This document shows, one piece after another, positions 36,787 through 46,175 of a stretch of 64,000 nucleotides of DNA. The stretch is from positions 1 through 64,000 of the forward strand of contig NZ_JALHAP010000067.1 in assembly GCF_025215095.1 (NCBI RefSeq). Direction: 5' to 3'. Source of the stretch: Dryocola boscaweniae. GTDB lineage: Bacteria > Pseudomonadota > Gammaproteobacteria > Enterobacterales > Enterobacteriaceae. Positions within the stretch are counted from its first letter, which is position 1. Each line of letters begins with the position of its first letter. Below the pieces are notes generated by a model. The model was given only the letters and a program-made list of their open reading frames with translations, did no database searches and was not told the DNA's origin. A program made the translations under genes and the position numbers.

Positions 36787-37815
36787 ATGGAAAAAACGCG
36801 TAAGCGCCGCAGTACCGGCCGAGTGACCCTGCAGGAGGTCGCCAACTTTGCGGGCGTGGGAACCATGACGGTCTCACGTGCGCTCAGAACGCCAGAACAG
36901 GTTTCAGACAAGCTGCGAGAGAAGATTGAACAGGCGGTTGAAGAGCTTGGCTACATACCCAACCGAACGGCGGGGGCGCTGGCGTCCGGTCACAGCAACA
37001 CCGTTGCCGTGTTGATTCCTTCCCTGACGGACAAAGCCAGTTCGAGCTTTATGCAGTCTCTACAGCAGGTGCTTAATAAAAACGAATTCCAGTTGCTGCT
37101 GGGCTGCCATGAGCATAATCAACACAAAGAAGCCGAAATTTTAATGACTCTGCTGCAAAGTAATCCGGCGGCGCTGGTGATCTTTGGCTCGCAACTGGCA
37201 GAAAAAACGCATCAGATCCTTGAAAAGGTGGATATCCCAACGATAAACGTCGTGGGCTCACCTTTCAGCCAAGTGGACATTACCCTTGAGGCCTCGTTCT
37301 TTGAGGCGGCGCATAAACTGACCGATCATCTGCTGAATCAGGGCTATAAGCATATCGGTTTTATCGGCGCGCATATGGACAATCGCCTCCAGCGGCAGGA
37401 GCTTAACGGCTGGCACAAGGCGATGCTCAGCCGCTACCAGAATTCAGATCAGATAATCACCACGCCGGAAGCGGCCAGTCTGCAGTTCGGACGCTATGCG
37501 CTGACGGAAATGTTATTACGCCAGCCGGAGCTGGATGCGGTGATTTGCAGCCACGAAGAAATTGCGCTGGGCATCATGTTTGAATGCCAGAGAAGGCTGC
37601 TGAAAATTCCCGGCAACATAGCGATAGCCTGCCTTGACGGTTCGGATAGCTGCGACCAGACGCATCCCACGCTGACCTCGGTGCGCATAGATTATAAAAA
37701 AATGGGCAAAGAGGCCGGTAAGCTGCTGATTGAACTGTTAAATGAAGAAAGGGATGAGGATGAGCCGCGCATTGAGCTGTTCAGCTACCAGATTGAACTA
37801 CGGCAAAGCACCTGA
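36787..37815 (+). CDS. LacI-family transcriptional regulator of the adjacent PTS operon
   Basis: The 342-residue protein has a LacI helix-turn-helix (about 13-35, VTLQEVANFAGVGTMTVSRAL), a hinge helix ending in YIPNRTAGALASG, and a periplasmic-binding-like effector domain. It looks most like the gluconate-type (GntR/IdnR) branch of the family by its N-terminus. The ATG at 36787 has CCAGG directly upstream. TTGGCT (36659) and TACAAT (36683) with an 18-base spacer form a possible promoter. Divergence from the PTS genes and the shared operators indicate it controls them. Its effector is unknown. Confidence 0.85.
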   Translation: MEKTRKRRSTGRVTLQEVANFAGVGTMTVSRALRTPEQVSDKLREKIEQAVEELGYIPNRTAGALASGHSNTVAVLIPSLTDKASSSFMQSLQQVLNKNEFQLLLGCHEHNQHKEAEILMTLLQSNPAALVIFGSQLAEKTHQILEKVDIPTINVVGSPFSQVDITLEASFFEAAHKLTDHLLNQGYKHIGFIGAHMDNRLQRQELNGWHKAMLSRYQNSDQIITTPEAASLQFGRYALTEMLLRQPELDAVICSHEEIALGIMFECQRRLLKIPGNIAIACLDGSDSCDQTHPTLTSVRIDYKKMGKEAGKLLIELLNEERDEDEPRIELFSYQIELRQST

Positions 37816-37834
37816 CTGCGCAGGTTTATAAACA

Positions 37835-37859
37835 AAAACGCCAGCACAGCGCTGGCGTT
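37835..37859. terminator. convergent terminator between the LacI regulator and yieH
   Basis: AACGCCAGC and GCTGGCGTT pair around ACAGC. On the minus strand it is followed by TTTTTG and ends the yieH transcript. Confidence 0.8.
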
Positions 37860-37863
37860 AATT

Positions 37864-38529
37864 TTAACGAGTAATATCCCAGCCACGCGCCCGCCACAGT
37901 TCGGGCAACTGCGCCAGATCGGTAAAGGTCGTGACCTTCGGATGGTCGATAGGTTTGTTATGCGGATCGGCGCAGAAATAAAACACCTCCATGCCTGCCG
38001 CAATACCCGATTGCGCGCCCGCCATTGAATCGTCCACCAGCACGCAGTTTTTCACATCAACCTGCATCTTATCGGCAGCGTGCAACATGAGCGCAGGGTC
38101 CGGCTTCCAGCACTGGATATCGTAGCCGCTAAACAGCTTATCCGGGAAATATGCGAGCATGCCGGTTTTGCCCAGCGAGTGCTGCATTTTGCCGACCGGC
38201 CCGTTGGAAACGATACACATCGGGACTTTTATTCGTTCAATCAGCGCCGCTGCGCCCAAAATTTCCTGTAGCTCGCTGTCGAAGAGCCTTGCGACCTCGG
38301 CGCGATAAATTGGCTCTAGCTCGGTTTTGGACAGGACCACGTCATATTGTTGGCTTATGGTATCGATAATTTCGTAAAGCTTGATGCCTTTAAAGGTCTT
38401 GTGAACCTCTTCGAGCGCAAGTTCGATGCCGTATTGCGCAAACATGTGTACGTAGGCTCTGGAGCAAATTACTTCGCTGTCGACCAGCGTGCCATCGCAG
38501 TCGAAGAACACCGCATCTATCCGGGACAT
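37864..38529 (-). CDS. yieH: HAD-family phosphatase YieH (6-phosphogluconate phosphatase)
   Basis: YieH is a haloacid-dehalogenase-like sugar phosphatase, reported in E. coli to act on 6-phosphogluconate. The 221 residues are those of the E. coli protein in length and in most positions. Motif I is FFDCDGTLVDSEV (Asp9 and Asp11). Motif II is VSNGP, and motifs III and IV are KPDPAL and LVDDSMAG. It converges on the LacI regulator gene. Whether it works with the neighbouring PTS is unknown, since yieH sits beside adeP in E. coli without that PTS. Confidence 0.92.
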   Translation of the reverse strand: MSRIDAVFFDCDGTLVDSEVICSRAYVHMFAQYGIELALEEVHKTFKGIKLYEIIDTISQQYDVVLSKTELEPIYRAEVARLFDSELQEILGAAALIERIKVPMCIVSNGPVGKMQHSLGKTGMLAYFPDKLFSGYDIQCWKPDPALMLHAADKMQVDVKNCVLVDDSMAGAQSGIAAGMEVFYFCADPHNKPIDHPKVTTFTDLAQLPELWRARGWDITR

Positions 38530-38588
38530 GCCGCTTCCTTTTATAAAAGTGAAAAAACATTTTACCCAATTTACGCAATTAATGCGGT

Positions 38589-38604
38589 ACGCAATCGTTG
38601 CCGT
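38589..38604 (+). promoter_or_regulatory. candidate PurR operator upstream of adeP
   Basis: ACGCAATCGTTGCCGT matches the PurR consensus ACGCAAACGTTTNCNT at all but two defined positions, about 105 bases before the adeP start. Purine repression of an adenine permease is expected and is known for E. coli adeP (purP). Confidence 0.7.
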
Positions 38605-38709
38605 ATAAACAAATTGAATGAAAAAAAGTCCACATCGACCATCAACATTTCGGCATTTTGGTATAGGATAACGACGGATTTTTCCCTCTCATGTTCGGAA
38701 ACAAGACTA

Positions 38710-40041
38710 ATGAGCCAACCACAATCTACTCCGGCTGCAAATCCGGGGCTGCTCGAGCGCGTGTTTAAACTGCGTGAGCACGGCACCACGGCACGCACCG
38801 AAGTGATCGCCGGTCTTACAACCTTCCTGACGATGGTGTATATCGTCTTTGTTAACCCGCAGATCCTTGGCGCCGCGGGTATGGATACCCAGGCCGTATT
38901 CGTCACCACCTGTTTAATTGCCGCATTGGGGAGCATCCTGATGGGGATTTTCGCCAATCTGCCGGTGGCGCTCGCGCCAGCAATGGGGCTGAATGCTTTC
39001 TTCGCCTTTGTGGTTGTTGGCGCAATGGGTCTGTCCTGGCAAGTAGGCATGGGCGCTATCTTCTGGGGCGCCGTTGGCCTTCTGCTGCTGACCATTTTCC
39101 GCGTGCGCTACTGGATGATTGCTAACATCCCGGTGAGCCTGCGCGTGGGCATCACCAGCGGCATCGGTCTGTTTATCGGCATGATGGGTCTGAAGAACGC
39201 CGGTATTATCGTGGCGAACAAAGACACCCTGGTGAGCATTGGCAATCTGACTTCGCACAGCGTTCTGCTGGGCGCGCTGGGTTTCTTTATCATCGCGATT
39301 CTGGCTTCCCGTAACATTCATGCCGCCGTGCTGGTTTCTATCGTTGTCACCACGCTGCTGGGCTGGATGCTGGGCGATGTACAGTACAACGGCATTGTTT
39401 CAACGCCGCCGAGCGTAATGTCCGTTGTGGGTCAGGTAGATTTAGCCGGTTCGCTGAATATTGGGCTGGCGGGCGTGATTTTCTCGTTCATGCTGGTCAA
39501 CCTGTTCGACTCCTCCGGCACGCTGATTGGTGTAACTGACAAAGCCGGGCTGACCGATGAAAAAGGCAAATTCCCACGCATGAAGCAGGCGCTGTACGTA
39601 GACAGCATCTCTTCCGTGGCGGGTTCTTTCATCGGCACCTCTTCCGTTACCGCTTATATTGAAAGCTCTTCCGGCGTTTCCGTGGGCGGCCGCACCGGCC
39701 TGACGGCGGTCATCGTTGGCCTGCTGTTCCTGCTGGTTATCTTCCTGTCGCCGCTGGCCGGAATGGTGCCGGGTTACGCTGCAGCAGGCGCGCTGATTTA
39801 TGTCGGCGTGCTGATGACGTCCAGCCTTTCGCGTGTGAAGTGGGAAGACCTGACCGAAGCCGTACCTGCGTTTGTTACCGCCGTTATGATGCCGTTTAGC
39901 TTCTCAATAACCGAAGGTATCGCGCTTGGCTTTATCTCTTATTGCGTGATGAAACTGGGGACTGGCCGCTGGCGTGAGCTCAGCCCATGCGTAATTGTTG
40001 TGGCGCTACTTTTCATACTGAAGATTGCGTTTATCGACTGA
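38710..40041 (+). CDS. adeP: adenine permease AdeP
   Basis: AdeP is a high-affinity adenine/H+ symporter of the AzgA-like NCS2 family in the inner membrane. The ATG at 38710 gives 443 residues starting MSQPQSTPAANPGLLERVF, close to the 445 of E. coli; the open frame extending upstream to 38347 runs antisense through yieH and is not coding. It has about twelve to fourteen hydrophobic segments and family motifs TEVIAGLTTFLTMVYIVFVN and ALAPAMGLNAFFAF. Confidence 0.94.
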   Translation: MSQPQSTPAANPGLLERVFKLREHGTTARTEVIAGLTTFLTMVYIVFVNPQILGAAGMDTQAVFVTTCLIAALGSILMGIFANLPVALAPAMGLNAFFAFVVVGAMGLSWQVGMGAIFWGAVGLLLLTIFRVRYWMIANIPVSLRVGITSGIGLFIGMMGLKNAGIIVANKDTLVSIGNLTSHSVLLGALGFFIIAILASRNIHAAVLVSIVVTTLLGWMLGDVQYNGIVSTPPSVMSVVGQVDLAGSLNIGLAGVIFSFMLVNLFDSSGTLIGVTDKAGLTDEKGKFPRMKQALYVDSISSVAGSFIGTSSVTAYIESSSGVSVGGRTGLTAVIVGLLFLLVIFLSPLAGMVPGYAAAGALIYVGVLMTSSLSRVKWEDLTEAVPAFVTAVMMPFSFSITEGIALGFISYCVMKLGTGRWRELSPCVIVVALLFILKIAFID

Positions 40042-40050
40042 TCGATAATT

Positions 40051-40122
40051 TGTAGGGCGGGTAAGCAACGCGCCATCCGCCGTATGGAATGGTGGATGGC
40101 GCTTGCGCTTATCCACCCTACA
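40051..40122. repeat. REP/BIME pair between adeP and yieF
   Basis: TGTAGGGCGGGTAAGC..CCATCCGCC (40051-40081) and GGTGGATGGCGC..TTATCCACCC (40091-40120) are inverted REP units lying between the convergent adeP and yieF genes. Confidence 0.75.
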
Positions 40123-40137
40123 GCAAAATGCGCTGCC

Positions 40138-40704
40138 TTAGTTTTTTACCCGCTTAATATAGTCGCCAAAAGCCGTCAACTGGCCGGTAAGATGATCAAG
40201 CGTGCTTTGATCGACAACTTCACCCGTCTGCGTATCCACTTTGTTCTGAATGACTCCGCCCATAAACTCAGGCTTGTTCATTACCATCGCATCCAGGAAC
40301 ACCAGAATTTGACGCAGATGATACTGGCAGCGAGCGCCGCCAATCGCGCCCATTGAGCTGGTCTGAATCAGCACGGGCTTGCCCGCCAGCGGCTGTTCAG
40401 GAAGGCGTGATAACCAGTCGATGGCGTTCTTCAGACCGCCCGGCACCGAATAGTTGTATTCTGGCGTGACGATAACGACGCCGTCCGCGCTGCGGATTTG
40501 TTCGGCAATAGCTTCAACCGTCTGCGGGAAACCCTCTTCCTGCTGCATGTCCGCGTCGTACAGAGGAATATCCGCGATGGACGGCAGCGCATCAATGCTC
40601 ATGCCTGCCGGGGCGATTTTCGGCAGCGTACGGGCGACCATGGCGTTGAATGAGCCTTTACGCAGGCTCCCCAGTAACGTAACTATCTTTAACGTGTCGG
40701 ACAT
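40138..40704 (-). CDS. yieF: NAD(P)H-dependent FMN reductase / quinone-chromate reductase YieF (ChrR)
   Basis: This soluble flavoprotein reduces quinones and chromate and protects against oxidative stress. The start at 40704 (188 residues, MSDTLKIVTLLGSLRKGSFN) matches the E. coli length; the ATG two codons upstream is less likely. The FMN phosphate loop GSLRKGSFN and the TPEYNYSVPGGLKNAIDW segment are intact. Confidence 0.93.
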   Translation of the reverse strand: MSDTLKIVTLLGSLRKGSFNAMVARTLPKIAPAGMSIDALPSIADIPLYDADMQQEEGFPQTVEAIAEQIRSADGVVIVTPEYNYSVPGGLKNAIDWLSRLPEQPLAGKPVLIQTSSMGAIGGARCQYHLRQILVFLDAMVMNKPEFMGGVIQNKVDTQTGEVVDQSTLDHLTGQLTAFGDYIKRVKN

Positions 40705-40737
40705 AAACACTCCTTTTGTCGGGACGTTCAGGAAAGA

Positions 40738-41463
40738 TCAGTTTGGAAATAAGGCTTTCTCATAGGGCTGACTGGTAAAACGTATAATGCGCCCGTCCGG
40801 ATCGCTACGGCGAGAGGGCACATCTTTCAGGCTCATCCAGCCCTGCCCGTCAAACTCCCACAAGCTTAGCTTCTCAATCGCGGGTGAAACGGTACATGAC
40901 CAGACCAGTATGTCTTCCACATCGCTTATTGCTTCAATATGCGACTGGTTCATGACACGTAAACGTCCAGCTCCCGGGATCAACTGTAGCGCTTCATCGC
41001 TGCCGGTAACTTTAAATACGCTCTGGCGCAGCGTGCGCAACTGCGAACGGGCTTCAGTAGGATCGTTTTGGTTGTTTATCCAGGTGGATTCATTACTGCT
41101 GAAAGCGGGAGTGGGAAGAGAGGAAGGAATGGCGCCAAACGAACGCGGTAGTTCCATATCGAGACCACATCGCCCCTCCGTCGTCACCAGAACACCCACG
41201 CTATTCCCTGCATAAGCGATACTGAAATCCGTAAATGTGTGATCGGCAAAATGCGGTCTTCCTGCCACGGTGGTGATGATTTTTGGCAGCTTTTTTATGC
41301 CGTAAAGCATAAAGAGCAGTTCGGCCAGCAGCGTACGCGAGGCCAGAAACCTTGCGCGGCGGCGTTCCGGAAGGGTCCGTGCGTAGCTAAAACACTCAGG
41401 GTCCAGACGCGATGAAGACGGGTAGCTTGAATTGATTGTCCATCGTGCAAAATGCGTTGCCAT
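40738..41463 (-). CDS. acpT: 4'-phosphopantetheinyl transferase-like protein AcpT (YieE)
   Basis: This is a member of the phosphopantetheinyl transferase superfamily, related to E. coli YieE/AcpT. I use the ATG at 41463, preceded by GGAGCG, giving 241 residues (MATHFARWTIN); the upstream ATG codons have no ribosome site. The GLDMEL motif supplies the metal-binding acid, but the later W-x-K-E-x-x-K-type motif is only weakly recognisable (TLRQSVFKVTGSD), as in E. coli YieE. No carrier-protein cluster is nearby, so the substrate is unclear. Confidence 0.85.
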   Translation of the reverse strand: MATHFARWTINSSYPSSSRLDPECFSYARTLPERRRARFLASRTLLAELLFMLYGIKKLPKIITTVAGRPHFADHTFTDFSIAYAGNSVGVLVTTEGRCGLDMELPRSFGAIPSSLPTPAFSSNESTWINNQNDPTEARSQLRTLRQSVFKVTGSDEALQLIPGAGRLRVMNQSHIEAISDVEDILVWSCTVSPAIEKLSLWEFDGQGWMSLKDVPSRRSDPDGRIIRFTSQPYEKALFPN

Positions 41464-41615
41464 TTTTCGCTCCATGATAATGGTCAAAGGGACTGTAGGG
41501 TCGATTGTAGGATTTTTACCCCTTAAACGCACGGCCTGAGGCTGTAAAAGTGCGTCAAAGGATGATCCTTCTGTTTGTATAGTGAATGCTTATGCTTCCG
41601 TGCGGTTTATCTGGT

Positions 41616-41650
41616 AAAAAAAATCCCGCAACGCGGCGGCATTGCGGGAT
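41616..41650 (-). terminator. Rho-independent terminator of mnmE
   Basis: ATCCCGCAA (41623-41631) pairs with TTGCGGGAT (41642-41650). On the minus strand this is followed by eight Ts, 35 bases beyond the mnmE stop. Confidence 0.93.
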
Positions 41651-41684
41651 GATATCAGAGTCAGCGTGTGCTCACTTTCAGCGA

Positions 41685-43049
41685 TTACTTACCGATGCAG
41701 AAGCTAGAGAAAATCCTGCCCAGTAAATCATCAGAGGTAAATTCCCCGGTGATTTCACTCAGGCTCTGCTGAGAAAGACGCAGCTCTTCTGCCAGTAATT
41801 CCCCGGCCCATGCGCCTAACAGTTGGGCTTTGCCCTGCTGCAGATGCGTGGCCGCCTGTTCCAGCGCCTGCAGGTGACGGCGACGCGCGAGGAAACCCCC
41901 TTCCATGTTGGTTTCAAAACCCATGCTTTGTTTCAGGTGATCGCGCAGCACATCTACGCCTTCACCTGTACGCGCGGAGAGGCGCACAAGTGAGTGACCA
42001 TTCACATTGCTGAGACCCAGCGTCTCGCCTGTGACATCTGCTTTGTTGCGCACCACGGTAATCGGCAAACGTTCCGGCAGACGGGCTATAAAGTCCGGCC
42101 AGATTGCCGCCGGGTCGGTGGCATCGGTTGTCGTACCGTCGACCATAAAGAGCACGCGGTCGGCCTGTTCAATCTCGTTCCACGCGCGCTCAATACCAAT
42201 ACGTTCAACTTCATCGCTTGCTTCACGAAGACCTGCGGTATCGATGATATGCAGCGGCATGCCGTCGATATGAATATGCTCGCGCAATACATCGCGGGTT
42301 GTTCCGGCGATATCGGTGACGATTGCGGCTTCACGCCCTGCAAGAGCGTTTAGCAGGCTCGATTTACCGGCGTTTGGTCGCCCGGCGATAACCACCTTCA
42401 TCCCTTCGCGCAGCAGGCTCCCCTGGCGTGCTTCCGCACGCACGGCGTCCAGATCGTTAATGACCTGATTAAGCTGTGCTTCGATTTTGCCGTCAGACAG
42501 AAAATCGATTTCTTCATCCGGAAAATCAATGGCGGCCTCAACGTAAATTCGCAGGTGGGTCAGCGCTTCCACCAGATGATTTACGCGGGCGGAAAACACG
42601 CCCTGCAGCGAGTTAAGCGCCGAACGGGCGGCCTGCTCTGAGCTTGCGTCAATCAAATCGGCGATGGCCTCAGCCTGCGCCAGATCCAGCTTATCGTTAA
42701 GGAATGCTCGTTCTGAGAATTCGCCGGGCCTTGCGATGCGCACGCCGGGAATAGCCAGAATGCGCTTTAACAGCAGGTCGAGAATGACCGGGCCGCCGTG
42801 ACCCTGCAGTTCCAGAACGTCCTCGCCGGTAAAAGAGTTTGGGCCGGGGAACCACAGCGCAATGCCCTGATCAAGCGTGGCCCCATCACTATCGCGAAAC
42901 GGCAGATAATCGGCGTAACGTGGTTTTGGAAGCTTGCCCAGAATAGCCTGTGCAACGTCGCGAGCATGGAGGCCGGAAACGCGCAGGATACCGACCCCGC
43001 CACGTCCCGGCGGCGTCGCCTGGGCAACGATTGTCTCGTTATGGCTCAT
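41685..43049 (-). CDS. mnmE: tRNA modification GTPase MnmE (TrmE)
   Basis: MnmE is the GTPase partner of MnmG in forming cmnm5U34 in tRNA. It has 454 residues, the E. coli length. The N-terminal folate-binding domain ([20 protein letters not shown]) is followed by a helical domain with an inserted G domain: G1 [15 protein letters not shown]3 DTAGL, G4 NKAD. The C-terminal FCIGK carries the functional cysteine. It lies downstream of the yidC terminator and so probably has its own transcription start. In E. coli tnaC lies beyond it; here acpT does. Confidence 0.97.
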   Translation of the reverse strand: MSHNETIVAQATPPGRGGVGILRVSGLHARDVAQAILGKLPKPRYADYLPFRDSDGATLDQGIALWFPGPNSFTGEDVLELQGHGGPVILDLLLKRILAIPGVRIARPGEFSERAFLNDKLDLAQAEAIADLIDASSEQAARSALNSLQGVFSARVNHLVEALTHLRIYVEAAIDFPDEEIDFLSDGKIEAQLNQVINDLDAVRAEARQGSLLREGMKVVIAGRPNAGKSSLLNALAGREAAIVTDIAGTTRDVLREHIHIDGMPLHIIDTAGLREASDEVERIGIERAWNEIEQADRVLFMVDGTTTDATDPAAIWPDFIARLPERLPITVVRNKADVTGETLGLSNVNGHSLVRLSARTGEGVDVLRDHLKQSMGFETNMEGGFLARRRHLQALEQAATHLQQGKAQLLGAWAGELLAEELRLSQQSLSEITGEFTSDDLLGRIFSSFCIGK

Positions 43050-43065
43050 TATTTTCCCTTTCGAG

Positions 43066-43101
43066 ATGGCTGGTGGATGACGCTTCGCTTATCCACCCTA
43101 C
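43066..43101. repeat. single REP unit between yidC and mnmE
   Basis: GGTGGATGACGCTTCGCTTA..CCACCCTACG is one REP palindrome of the same kind as that at 40091-40120, lying just upstream of the mnmE start codon. Confidence 0.7.
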
Positions 43102-43102
43102 G

Positions 43103-43133
43103 AAAAAAAGAAGGCGGTCAATTGACCGCCTTC
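43103..43133 (-). terminator. Rho-independent terminator downstream of yidC
   Basis: A perfect 24-base palindrome (43110-43133, arms GAAGGCGGTCAA / TTGACCGCCTTC) is followed on the minus strand by seven Ts (43109-43103). It closes the rpmH-rnpA-yidD-yidC unit. Confidence 0.93.
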
Positions 43134-43161
43134 CGTGTGCATTAACTTAATTTAAACGCTA

Positions 43162-44808
43162 TCAGGTCTTTTTCTTGTCGCGGCTGTGTAAGCCACGTTT
43201 TTCCAGACCGCGATAAATTAGCTGCTGCTGAATGATGGTCACCAGGTTACTGACGATATAGTACAGCACCAGGCCTGACGGGAACCACAGGAAGAACACC
43301 GTGAAGATGACCGGCATAAAGGTCATGATCTTCTGCTGCATCGGGTCGGTCACGGTGGTAGGCGACATCTTCTGAATGAAGAACATCGTAATACCCATCA
43401 GGATCGGCAGGATGTAGTACGGGTCTTGTGCGGACAGGTCATGGATCCACAGTGCGAACGGCGCATGACGCAGTTCAACAGAGCCCATCAGCATGTAGTA
43501 CAACGCCAGGAAGATTGGCATCTGGATAACCAGCGGCAGACAACCACCCAGCGGGTTAACCTTCTCAGCTTTGTACAGCGCCATCATTTCCTGGCTCTGA
43601 CGCTGCTTATCGTCACCGATACGCTCACGCATGGCCGCCAGTTTTGGCTGCAACATACGCATTTTCGCCATGGAGGTGTACTGCGCTTTGGTCAGCGGGT
43701 ACATGATGCCACGAACGATAAAGGTGATAACGATAATGGAGAAGCCCCAGTTACCGATGAAGCTGTGGATAAATTTCAGCAGCTTGAACAACGGCTGAGA
43801 GATAAACCACAACCAACCGTAATCCACAGTCAGGTCAAGATGAGGCGCTACGGCCGCCATTTTGTCCTGAATTTCCGGACCAACCCACAGGGTGCTGCCC
43901 AGTTGCGCGGTTTGACCAGGCTGAACCAGTTGCGGTGCGGATTTATAACCGATAGCCGCCACGTCGTTGTTCAGTTTGGTGGTGTAGAAGTTGTTGGTGC
44001 CTTCGTTACGCGGAACCCATGCCGTTGCGAAATACTGCTGCAGCATCGCCACCCAGCCATTGCTGGCGTTGACGCTCAGGTTCTCACCGTCTGCGATGGT
44101 ATCGAATTTATATTTTTCGTATTTCGCATCTGGCGTGGAGTACGCAGCGCCGCGGAAGGTATGCAACGCAAAGTTATTGCTTCCGGTATCACGATGAGAC
44201 GGCAGGTTGATGGACTGCTTCAACTGACCGAAGGTCGCAAGCTCCAGCGGTTTCTCACCGGCGTTCTTCACGTTGTAATCCACGCTCACCGCGAACTCGC
44301 CGCGTTTGAGGGTGAAGGACTTGGTGAAGGCGTTGCCAGCCGCATCGGTATAGGTCATTGGAATAACCAGTTCGTTCTGGCCGTCGGCCATCACAAAGGT
44401 ATCTTTATCTGTGTTATACAGCGGGCGAGCGCCGTTAGCCGGATTATCCGGTCCGTCACGACCCGTCAGGCCGCTTTGCGCCTGATAGATAAACTGCGGC
44501 GTTGTTTCCAGTAACTGGAATGGCTCAGTTGATTTGAGCTCTTTCGGATAGGTTAACAGCAGCGCCTGCTCAACATCACCACCACGGGTGTTGATGGAAA
44601 GTTCGAGGACGTCAGTTTTAACCGTGATGATTTTTCCCTGGCCACTGGCCGGCACGCCCTGGCTTGCTGCATTACCCGTGGCGGTAGTCGTAGTCTGCGT
44701 GGTCTGCTGCACCTGAGGTTGAGGAGCGTGGTCCTGCTCCCAGGCTTGCCAGATCATGAAAGACACGAACAACAAAGCGATGAGAAAGAGATTGCGTTGC
44801 GAATCCAT
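43162..44808 (-). CDS. yidC: membrane protein insertase YidC
   Basis: YidC inserts and folds inner-membrane proteins alone or with SecYEG, including subunit c of the ATP synthase encoded in this window. It has 548 residues, the E. coli length. An N-terminal anchor (about 6-24), a large periplasmic beta domain (about 55-345) and five C-terminal helices follow. The conserved arginine of the hydrophilic groove lies in the [20 protein letters not shown] segment. It begins two bases after yidD. Confidence 0.97.
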   Translation of the reverse strand: MDSQRNLFLIALLFVSFMIWQAWEQDHAPQPQVQQTTQTTTTATGNAASQGVPASGQGKIITVKTDVLELSINTRGGDVEQALLLTYPKELKSTEPFQLLETTPQFIYQAQSGLTGRDGPDNPANGARPLYNTDKDTFVMADGQNELVIPMTYTDAAGNAFTKSFTLKRGEFAVSVDYNVKNAGEKPLELATFGQLKQSINLPSHRDTGSNNFALHTFRGAAYSTPDAKYEKYKFDTIADGENLSVNASNGWVAMLQQYFATAWVPRNEGTNNFYTTKLNNDVAAIGYKSAPQLVQPGQTAQLGSTLWVGPEIQDKMAAVAPHLDLTVDYGWLWFISQPLFKLLKFIHSFIGNWGFSIIVITFIVRGIMYPLTKAQYTSMAKMRMLQPKLAAMRERIGDDKQRQSQEMMALYKAEKVNPLGGCLPLVIQMPIFLALYYMLMGSVELRHAPFALWIHDLSAQDPYYILPILMGITMFFIQKMSPTTVTDPMQQKIMTFMPVIFTVFFLWFPSGLVLYYIVSNLVTIIQQQLIYRGLEKRGLHSRDKKKT

Positions 44809-44810
44809 CG

Positions 44811-45068
44811 TTAGTGTTCTCTGGTATCAAATGGTCCAGGTGGGACGGGATCGTCTCCACCGGGGTTTAAAGGGTGGCATTTTAATACGCGTTTCACCGT
44901 CAACCAACTGCCTTTTAACACCCCAAACCTGCGCAATGCCTCAATTCCGTAGTGAGAACAGGTCGGCGTGAAACGGCAATGCGGCCCAAGAAGTGGGCTT
45001 ATCAGGCGCTGATAGACCTTTATCAGGCCAATCAGGAGCCGTGAGACAGGCGACAGTGACGGCGCCAT
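44811..45068 (-). CDS. yidD: membrane protein insertion efficiency factor YidD
   Basis: YidD is a small membrane-associated protein that helps YidC-dependent insertion. At 85 residues it has the family pattern [35 protein letters not shown], with three conserved cysteines, and [18 protein letters not shown]. Its start lies inside the end of rnpA (37-base overlap), as in other enterobacteria. Confidence 0.95.
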   Translation of the reverse strand: MAPSLSPVSRLLIGLIKVYQRLISPLLGPHCRFTPTCSHYGIEALRRFGVLKGSWLTVKRVLKCHPLNPGGDDPVPPGPFDTREH

Positions 45069-45391
45069 AATTTTTCCAATGCTTCCGATAAAGCCCGGTT
45101 ATCCAGGTCACCCACCCCTTTCTTAGCCACTACCACGAAATCCATTGGAGGCAGTTCGTGCTGACGTAAACGAAAGCTTTCACGCGTCAGACGTTTAATC
45201 CGATTGCGTTCATGCGCGCGTTTGACGTTTTTCTTAGCGACTGTAAGACCGATGCGGGGATGCCCCAGCGAATTCAGGCGGCCGAGGATGGTGATTTGCG
45301 GCGTGCCGGCTCTTTGAGGTTGCTGGAAGACGAAAGTGAAATGAGTGGGAGTTAACAAACGTAACTCCCTGGGAAATGCGAGCTTAACCAC
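45032..45391 (-). CDS. rnpA: ribonuclease P protein component RnpA
   Basis: RnpA is the protein subunit of RNase P, which matures tRNA 5' ends. It has 119 residues and starts with GTG at 45391 ([13 protein letters not shown]), as in E. coli. The RNR signature [22 protein letters not shown] (about 53-74) binds the RNA subunit. It lies 17 bases after rpmH. Confidence 0.97.
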   Translation of the reverse strand: MVKLAFPRELRLLTPTHFTFVFQQPQRAGTPQITILGRLNSLGHPRIGLTVAKKNVKRAHERNRIKRLTRESFRLRQHELPPMDFVVVAKKGVGDLDNRALSEALEKLWRRHCRLSHGS

Positions 45392-45408
45392 TCAGGGGTT
45401 AGCTTTTA

Positions 45409-45561
<153 letters not shown>

Positions 45562-45650
45562 CTAAACTTGGATAAATTTCACTGGGTTAGCATAACGTCT
45601 CGCAGAAAGTGCCGGACTTACGCCTCAGTGTGGCTGATTAAAGAGGCCGG

Positions 45651-45679
45651 ATTGTAATAATTGTACACTCCGGAGTCAA
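45651..45679 (-). promoter_or_regulatory. rpmH promoter
   Basis: On the minus strand TTGACT (45679-45674), a 17-base spacer and TACAAT (45656-45651) form a near-consensus sigma-70 promoter about 100 bases before rpmH. Confidence 0.82.
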
Positions 45680-45938
45680 TTCTCTTTCCTTAATTCCCGC
45701 GCCTGAATCCCTCTTCCGACCCTAAAATTACCCAGGATCTGGCAAGTCAAACACAGTGACGATACGCGACGGGTGGGGAATTATACGGCCTCCCGATGAA
45801 AGCGCAAGGATCGTCGGGGATCTTCGTTAGATCTCTTAAATCAATTTTGCGCGGCGGTCATTAAATTTTCCAATATGCGAGCGTAAACGGCAGCATGCCC
45901 GACAGGATCGTTTACACTTAGACGGTTCAAAACTGCCC

Positions 45939-45947
45939 TGTGGATAA
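45939..45947 (+). promoter_or_regulatory. DnaA box in the dnaA promoter
   Basis: TGTGGATAA, a perfect consensus box (complement TTATCCACA), lies about 50 bases upstream of the proximal promoter -10. It is the autorepression site of dnaA in E. coli. Confidence 0.85.
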
Positions 45948-45995
45948 ATCGGGAAGAAACTGTGAGAAACAGAAGATCTCTGGCGCGCTTTAGGC

Positions 45996-46001
45996 TATGA
46001 T
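45996..46001 (+). promoter_or_regulatory. dnaA P2 promoter -10
   Basis: TATGAT within TTTAGGCTATGATCCGCGG, the same context as E. coli dnaA P2. The -35 region (TGGCGC, 45981-45986) is poor, as in E. coli. Confidence 0.65.
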
Positions 46002-46175
46002 CCGCGGTCCCGATCGTGATCCAAGATCGTTCACATTGAGGGTAAACCGCAGATAGCGGTTCGCACGCTTCCCGTACCGGGATCCCTTGCGGGAGAGTCG
46101 GCGTGTGTCAACAATCATGAATGTAAAACTTTCAGTCTTCGTCTTTTTATCGACTTTGTTCGAGTGGAGTCCGCC

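Noticed and set aside
38347..38709. N-terminal extension of adeP by 121 codons
   Set aside because: It lies antisense to yieH and over the PurR-like site; the conserved AdeP start is at 38710.
45939..46001. A second replication origin at dnaA
   Set aside because: Only one consensus DnaA box and no set of 13-mers is present; the full oriC is at 14335-14700.
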